NCBI GenBank assembly: GCA_964019695.1
Contig: OZ026515.1
Location: forward strand, 35,666,994 to 35,730,993
DNA: 64,000 nt
Direction: 5' to 3'
DNA from: Loripinus fragilis
Taxonomy: Eukaryota > Mollusca > Bivalvia > Lucinida > Lucinidae
The translations under genes and the position numbers were made by a program. The notes below the pieces were generated by a model. The model was not told the DNA's origin and ran no database searches. It worked only from the letters and a program-made list of their open reading frames with translations. Positions 37,501-46,500 of this stretch are shown here, in pieces. Each line of letters opens with the position of its first letter. Position 1 is the stretch's first letter.

Positions 37501-40500
37501 GAGCCATGGTCTACACGATATCAAGGCCGATTTTTTCATACTCGCATATCATCATCCAAGACGGTTTCTCTGGGCGTTCACGACTCGAGGGTGAGTTCTA
37601 AGGACTGGGCTTATGGTATACAGTATAAGAATCGCAATATTTGTTGTTAAAACGACAACATGACAAGAAACCGGTCTGGTCTTCGCTTCGTTTCCATTTT
37701 CTGCAAGTCACTCACTTCTCTCTCTCAAATTCCTGTTTAACTGATCAAACTGCGCAAAGAGAATAGGAAAATCATAAAATCCATCATTTTCTTAGCGTGA
37801 TAGCGTTTATCACTGGCCGCTGAGTGTAGATAAACAGGCCATATTTTGCAAATGATAGTGTACTCGCGATTTGCTGTCTCTCACGTCCGCCATCTTTGAA
37901 AATCTATACTGCAGCCCAAAAAAAGTCTACACAATATCACAGTCGTATACGTGAGTTATAGGCAGCAAACATTTTAATCAAGCGCATGAGACGTTCGTAC
38001 CTAATGTGTATTAAGTCACATTCAAAACATGCTTGGACAGCTACCTAGTGGGGATAGAGTCATAGCTACTGTCGTGCCAACCAAGAGTGGCAGTGACGTA
38101 ATACTTTGTTTACAATTTCTAAATTAAACACTAACGTGTACACTTTACTTGAGCTAACGAGAATCGATAGATCATTTGTGTACTAATCATATCCTGCGGA
38201 TATGATTAATACACAAATGATCTATCGATTCTAAGTCCCTGATAACTTTGTAAACAAAACATGACGCCACTGTCACTCTTGGCTGGCAGGGCAGTAATTG
38301 TTTATCTTTTCATTATTTACATGTACGTTATGCAATGGGTGAAGGCTTTGATGAGACTGCTCAAAAACGATAAGAATGCGAGGATCCAGAAAGTTTTGTC
38401 AGAGGGGGTCCAACTTTGACGTTTTTGTTGTTGTTTGTTATTTGGAAGTGTTATGGTTTCTTTAAGCCCAAAACAGAATAAATATTTTTGTTTTTATCAG
38501 AAATGAACTGCAAAACAAATAGCCAAGGGTTTCCTATATCCCTTTGTACATAATGACGTCATGAAGCGTTAGTATATTTAGTAAAAAAACTTATAACTGC
38601 TTTTGTGCCTCTTAACAGGTGTTGGGATTACTGCAATAAAAAAATCATGTCAATCTGATTTTATTATGTTTTCCCCCTGGGGTTGATTTACCACAGCCAT
38701 CTTTTATAACATGGGGTATAACAGCACCGGAAGTTGCCCGGTACAGGGTTTAATCGATATATCAGTATGGTTGCCGACGAATGATCATATATACTATGGG
38801 CTAATCAAAACAGGAAGAAATTTTAAAATATATATTAATAATCATAATTTTAAGACGTATATGAACCAGCACTTAAAGAGACTAAGTCTGTAACTTTGAA
38901 CATTTTTTGAAAAAAATTCTTTTTAAATCATTTGTAAAAATAGAATCAAGTTATGTTTTCTATAAATATGTTCAGTACAGCTGAAAACTGCAAGGAAAAG
39001 CGAATTATCTTATTAAAATAGGTGTTTTTCTCTTATTGGTAATTATTTACGTCCCTCCAATAATTCTAGACAGTTGAGTTTTAGCATAAATGCTGTTGTT
39101 TTGATGGTGGTAATTTATTAAGATTTACGAAAATTGTAAAATGTTTACCTGAATTTGATTATTTTTACTGTATTCTTGAAAAATAGAATCTTTATTTCCA
39201 AAATTAAAAGATCAAATGTTACAGACTATGCAGCTTTAACTGTGATTATTTTGGTATATTGATTGGTGTTTTCAACTTGTTATAGAGTTTATATTATAAT
39301 AATTATTATACTTGCCTATGCTTAGCATATGCACGTATAAGGTTGATGATGCAAAAGTAAATTTGGCTTGGTACATACTTATTTTACCATGATAGTAAAG
39401 GAAACTGAACAACCTCTTTTTCTATGCTGATTGCACACTTAAAATAGCATGATTTTTTGTCAGTGTGCTTCATCATGCTTTATAAAAAAAACCTGTATGA
39501 TATGACTTTTTGGTTACTGTAAAGGCGGCACCTCATGAACGCGTAATTAGGACTGTTCAACCTTAGACAAAGGTAAAAGCTGAAAATGAGACGTGGTTTT
39601 ATTCAAAAGTAACTGTATCATTGTGCGTCATTAAACCAGTATAGACGCAAAACACATGAGTTTAGTCCATAAAACGCCAGCAAAATAACTGCATCTGAAA
39701 ATGTCTATTTAACATAAGCATAGAGGCAAACATTGTGGACCCAAATCAGACTGTCCTATAGGAGCAGTCTGATCTGGGTCCACACTGTTTGTCTATCAGG
39801 CTTCATATATTTTAGTGGACGACAAAAAGCATACATTTTGTGATTATGCGCTTTAAGGGTTAATAAATGGAAGTTCAGTGTATATACGGTTAGGATTTTC
39901 ATGAAATGCACGCCCAAACAACTTATTAATTCTTCGCCAAATTATAGATAGAACCTGATTTCCCTTGTTCAGCAGATGAAATAGCCAAACCACGCCCAGA
40001 TATAAATATTAAAGTTACCGCCTTTACAGTAAGCGAAAAGTCTATTAATATCTTGACTGAACTATACGCTATTGATGTTAATGTTGTATCAATTGATTGA
40101 TAGAATCTAGGCCTTTCAGAAGATGTATACCGTAAATGTTATATTTGAGCCGCCAACAATGTGGTATGTGCAACCAGCAAAGCCTTTCAGAAGATGTATA
40201 CCGTAAATGTTATATTTGAGCTGCCAACAATGTGGTATGTGCAACCAGCAAAGCCTCAGATCAGCCTGCGCATATTCGCAGTCTGATCAGATCCTTTGCT
40301 AGTCGCTTGAATATTCTATGAGTGCTAGGCGTTTGACTGAACATAATTTGGAGTTTCTAAGCTTAAAAGGAGGCTGCATAGGCTCGTCTGAGGCTACACT
40401 TGTCAAAATGCCATATTGTTAGAAGTCACATGTCATGGGTCATTTATAGAGATATAGCTAAGTACTGGTAATGCTCTCAGTGACTTACCTAGCGGCTTTG

Positions 40501-43500
40501 CAAATTCATCTTGAAAATATTCTGACAATGTCCTTTTCTTCGGATCAACCTTTCGAACTAGAGCATCAATATATAAGGCGAACGTTACAGAGTGGTTGCC
40601 AAATTTTGTTCCTATTAATATAAATGTGTTTAATAATAATAAGTTCATTACCCATTTCATATTTGATTAACAAATGCTCAATTAATAACTAACTAATCTG
40701 CACATCCAGATATTTTGTTCTATCACACTAAAATGTATAATGGCAAAATCAAAATGTCTAGCCCCAGTGGATAGCTACATTTATCACATGACGTCACGTC
40801 TGAGAGTGAATAACACCATGCGATTAAATAGATAAGCTTCTAGTGGTTTACAAATTTTGGTAACGTCATAATAACGTCGTGTATTTATGATAAACGCTTA
40901 ATGTTTTCACGCAAAGACGCGATTTCAAAGTAGTTTGAGGGTCATATGATATATAGAATCTAACATTCGTGCTCCTGTATTATTGAATTAGATTTTATTC
41001 AACACATTGCGAAAAAGAGATAAAATGCTGGACAAACCTCGCATTTTATCTCTTTTCCCACCACTCGTTTAATAAATTCAATAAAGCATGAGCACTCATA
41101 TAAGATCCTGTATGAACATTTGCAAGTTTCAGTATTAAATTCACACATACCCCATATGTACATCTCCCACGTAATTTGGTTGGGTTGCCACAGTTTAAAA
41201 TAGTGCTCAAATACACAACAATTTACTTGTGTTGTGCTCTCTATTAAGTGAATGACAATAGCGCTGCTAAACCTTATTAGCCAGTGCATGAGATTTCCAA
41301 CAATGTGGTATGTGTGACCAGCAAAGCCTCAGATCAGCCTGCGCATATGCGCAGTCTGATCAGAGCCATTGCTGGTCTCTTGAATATTCTATGATGGTTA
41401 AGCTACAGATTGAACACCATTTGCAGTTTCTAAGCTTAACAGGAGGCTGCAGAGGCTCGTCGGAGTCTACACTTGTAAAAATGCCAAATTGTTGGAAATC
41501 ACATGCTGCGGCTCTAATATAATACAGATGTGAAGACTGGTGTTTGCTGTTCGCATAAAACAAAAATGGTTCCTCGCTTATACTCTTTATTTTAGCCCAG
41601 GCATGTGGTTTCCAACAATTTGACATTTTGACAATTGTAGACTCGGATGAGCCTCTGCAGCCTCCTTTTAAGCTTAGAAACTCCAAATGGTGTTCAGTCA
41701 GTCGCTTAACAATCATAGAATACTCAAGCGACTAGCAAAGGCTCTGATCAGACTGCGCGTATGCGCAGGCTGATCTGAGGCTTTGCTGGTCGCACATACC
41801 ACATTGTTGGAAATCTCATGCACTGGCTCATTTTATATTTTGAAATGAGTTTATCATAGCAAACAATACAAACCCTTTATGCGCGGCTGCATTCTCGGGC
41901 GTCTCGAGCTGGGCGGCAATGTACCTATATACGGGATTCTAGTATAAAAAGGTTGAGCTAATATACATTATCATTTCAATTAATAACAATAAAACCCTAT
42001 ACAGCCAACTCTCGTTTATTCGAAGTCTAATGAGATATGCAGTTGGGCATTACGTTATGTTTAAGGATACTTCCACCATTGGAATCTGTTCAATACTTTG
42101 CATGCGGTTTGTTTTATGCATGGACTGTCAATTTATGAAATAAAAAAATTATGTCACCATGCTCAGTTTTTCATAATCTCATTTGTAAGTTTTCAGCATT
42201 TGACCAATTTTTTGAACAAATGAAGCAATAACCTAAGTCCTAAATATCAAACTAAAATAGTTGCAATCTTTCTTTTAAATTTAATTATTGTTCATGACCT
42301 CAAGTCAGTTCTAGAAAATATGCAAATTTATTTGTTATGCCGAGCCATGACAAGATACTTCATGATATATTTTGGTATTTCCTCATAAATAGAATTTGGT
42401 TTTAGAGTATATTATATATAAAGAATCTGACAGTGAAAATCTTATTTTTTTTTATTTCTTTGACTATCATAATATATACCTTTTAGAAAAAAGGGGTCAC
42501 CACACTAATCATATTTCAGGAGCGCCAAATTTAACTCCACTCCTAAATATGTTGTGCATAATTCAATATACAACGTTCAGGAGTGACATTAATTGTCATT
42601 TTTATAATTCCATTTTACTAGTATAAAGTAACTCAGCATTGAAACGCTAAAAAGGGAAAAGAACTACACTGAAAATAAGTGCAACCAAGGGAATCGAACT
42701 GGTCCTCTCGGTCAATAGACCGTCACGCTAACCCCTAGGCCAGGACGCCAGGCTTTACACTTGGAAAGGGATTTTGGTACCGAGACACGTATTTCATGCA
42801 CATTTAATTTACTTTAGAAAATGTCAGAACGTCAACCTGACATAAGAGTATCAGAATTCTTAATGATCGAAAGACAGGGAAGGTGAACATTCTCAATTGA
42901 TTTCTGAGTTATCCGACGTAGGAATGGTGCGCATGGGAATTAGCGTACAGTAAACCCTGTCTTAAGCGGCCACTTAAAAATAGACAAAACAAAGGTCTTA
43001 ATTGAAAATGGTAGCTTTATGAAGGTCGAAAGTATTGCAGAATTTTCCCGTTGGAGCATTCTGCAATACTTTCGACCAGCATTAAGCGATTATCAGTATT
43101 GAAAGCCAATTTTTGGTGTTCAACAGAGTGGCCGCTTAAGACAGGTTTACTGTATATGTCTTTAATCAAGCGAGCGATTATTTCCTTATTTCCAATCAAA
43201 CTAAAACCAACGGATATTTTGATAGAAAGTACAAACTCATAAATACACTCTAAAATATTTCAGTGGTCATAAGTTAAAAGCGATTTTGTGTGTACATGCA
43301 CTTTGAGGTGCTACTATATTAAAACCCTAAAAGCGCCAATCACAACAAAAGCTGTATGCTTTTCTCGTCTGCTGAAATGTTTAAGAAGCCTTTATGACAA
43401 ACAGTGTGGGAGCGGTCTGGTCTGGGTCCTACCTGTTTGCTTCTATATTTAAATTTGTCAGTAATGTAAGGTAATTATTTGCAACGGACGACTTCAGCAG

Positions 43501-46500
43501 ACGTCATTTTTCAGATGCATTTTTTTCTTGGCGGTTAACCCTTTGTATACTGGGTACCCAATAAAAGAGTACTTTGGCAAACAGTGAAGACCCAGATTGA
43601 ATGATGCAAAAATGTGGCCTTGCATCATGGCATGCACTGTTTGCTAAGATGAATACAAGCTCCAGGGACTGAAGTACATACTTATTTGGAAATTTCTACA
43701 TGTGACCCCTTAATATATATGATGGACAGACACTTCCTTATTGTATTTATCTGTATGAGAAAATCAATCAGAATACACAGGGTAAGATATATACTATTTA
43801 ACTTTTTGGCTACTGTAAAGGCGGCACCTCATGAATGCGTAAAAAGGACTGGTCTACCTTAGACATAACTAAAAGCTGAAAATGAGGCTTGATTTTATTC
43901 GAAGATAACTGTATCATTGTACCATAACAGTAATAATTTAAACATTAAAACGCCAGCAAAATAACTACATTTCAAAGTGTCTGTTTATTGTTTAATATAA
44001 GTATAGACGCAAACAGTGTGTACCCAGATCAGACTGCTCCTATAGGAGCTGTCTGATCTGGATCTACACTGTTTGTTAAAGAGGTTTTAAAATGATTCAG
44101 TAGACAACAAAAACCTACGACTTTTTGTGATATGCGCTTTAAGGGTTAATACATGTGAGGTCAGTGATATACTGTCAGGACTTTCATGTAATGCACGCAC
44201 GTTTGGGGTACCCAAAAAGCTTATTAACTCTTTACCATATTATAAATAAAACCTGATTCCCCTTCCTTAGCAGATGAAATAGCCGAACCACGCCCAGATA
44301 TGAATGTTAAAGCTGCCGCCTTTACAGTAAGCGAAAAGTCTATTAATACGTGTAAGTGTATACAGTAACCTGGTGTCCACCAAGGCTCCTGCTCAGCCAT
44401 CCTCTTTTCAAGGCGTGGATAATCTTCTAATACATCACTAATGTTCCATATACCATCCAGGTTTACAAGACCAGCCTACAAAGAAAAGAATCTAAGAGCA
44501 ATATAATAACACCAGACCCAGTGTGTGACAAAGCCATCAAAAGGAACAGAGTCTTGGGCTACTACAATATAATAGAACGTTTTGTTTTCTGTAAAGGCGG
44601 TAATTCTAATATTCATATCTGGGCGTGGTTCGGCTATTTTATCTGCTAAACAAGGGAAATCAGGGAATTTCTGGATCCGCGCATGCTTATTTTTGAGGTC
44701 TGAACTAAGTCAAGAACATTTCAGCCTGAATTTGCCCCTGTCATCTTATTAACAAGCTATATTATACAATATTAATACAATCAATGTTGCAACAAAAGTT
44801 GACCTTAAACACAACAAATGCATTTAGACATTTAACGCTCTCTTTTTATCGTCTTCTGATAACCTCTATACACAGATTGGACTCAGATCATACAAACGGG
44901 CATAATCTGGATCCAAACTGTTTGTCATAATGACAATAATTCTGAAAGAACCTTTTGAAGAAAAAAACTTATTTTTAAAAAAATCAGCAGTCGACTACTA
45001 AGCATGAACAATTACACCAAATGTAAAGAGTTAACAAGTGAACACGGCCAACGAATACCCCAATCACAGGTTGGCGGTATAAGAGCAAACTTTAATTTTT
45101 ACAGGATTATAATTTTAGGTAAAGCACACATAAAAAGCTATCACCACCCTATTTCTACGTCAGACGACTGTTTGAATTTTACATTACCAATGATTAGTTG
45201 CGTTTGAATTTGACAACACCGTGGAGCTTCGTGATAATGCGTGTCCCCTGGCTGCCCAAATGTGCAAGATTGCATGTTTTTGCATATCTTATCAACATAT
45301 TATATTGCGTGCATCTTGACTGATAGAGGATCTTACCTGAGTACTCAAGTATTATTGACTTAATTAGATGAGTTGAGAAAAAGAGATACATTTCGAGACT
45401 TGCCTTCCATTTTATCGCTTATTACAACGAGCATAATACATTCAATAGTACAGGAGCGCGGATGTTAGATTATATTTACCATTTAACGCTAAAAGTAATT
45501 TGACATTGCGTTTTTGATGTGCAACCCTTAAGAGTTTGCTTCATATACGCGACGATATTATAACCGCCATTGCAATATAGGCCTCGACGCGACAAAACCT
45601 GTCTTCGGGGTTTCCTATAAAGCTAGACTCAAACCAGTCTCCTCAGCTACAGAGACTAGCTAGAAAAATGAAATTTCATCTGTGGCAAGTTTAGATATGA
45701 TACTTACCAAAAGACGAATAACAAAGGCGCTGATCAGTCTGTACGGATGCGCAGGCTGGCTTGCGCCTTTGTTGTGCGCAAACACCGAAGACAGGGTTTC
45801 TCGCGTCGAGACCCAATCATTATGGTATGTAAGCCACTAGTATCACTCGCAGACGTGACGTCATGTGATAAAAGGGATTGTTAGTTACAATTTAGGTCAG
45901 AGGTTTAACTTTGGTCTGTGCCTTTATATATTTCCATACTTTGTGTATGCGAGCAAACAAGAATCTGGTGAGACTATGCGGTTGCGTTACTTGACTCAAT
46001 TTTACTTACACTGTGTACTAGAAATTGCGCCAGTGTAATATTTTCTTTTCCGTTCTGTGCAAACTCTGGCCAGTATTTGCTAATCTTTTCCTGATAATCA
46101 AGTAGACATCTGAAACAAAATATTACCACATACAGTTTACAAGTTATAAATGCGTAGTTATTTCGTCAGTATATTAATATGAAAACAATACTTATTCCAT
46201 ACGCTACAGATATACCACTGCAAACTCTTTGCCACATTCAAAAAGGATTGAAGCAGATGAAGGCTCAGACTAAGCCTAATTGTACACATGGACAAACATG
46301 ATTACAGACAAACACTGTACCTTCATGATGTGTACCGCTTTTGCTTCTCCTGACTCAAAATACAAATTAAATGACGCTTAGAATCATGTTCCATATGGGA
46401 CTACAATGTATTAATCGTCACTAAGAGAAAGCTAAAAAAACTACCCTAAACATTGGTTTAAACGCAGACAAACCAACTACCATTAGAAACATGGTATCTG

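Noticed and set aside
42684..42757. Possible tRNA gene on the minus strand
   Set aside because: Irregular anticodon arm; better explained as a tRNA-derived repeat.
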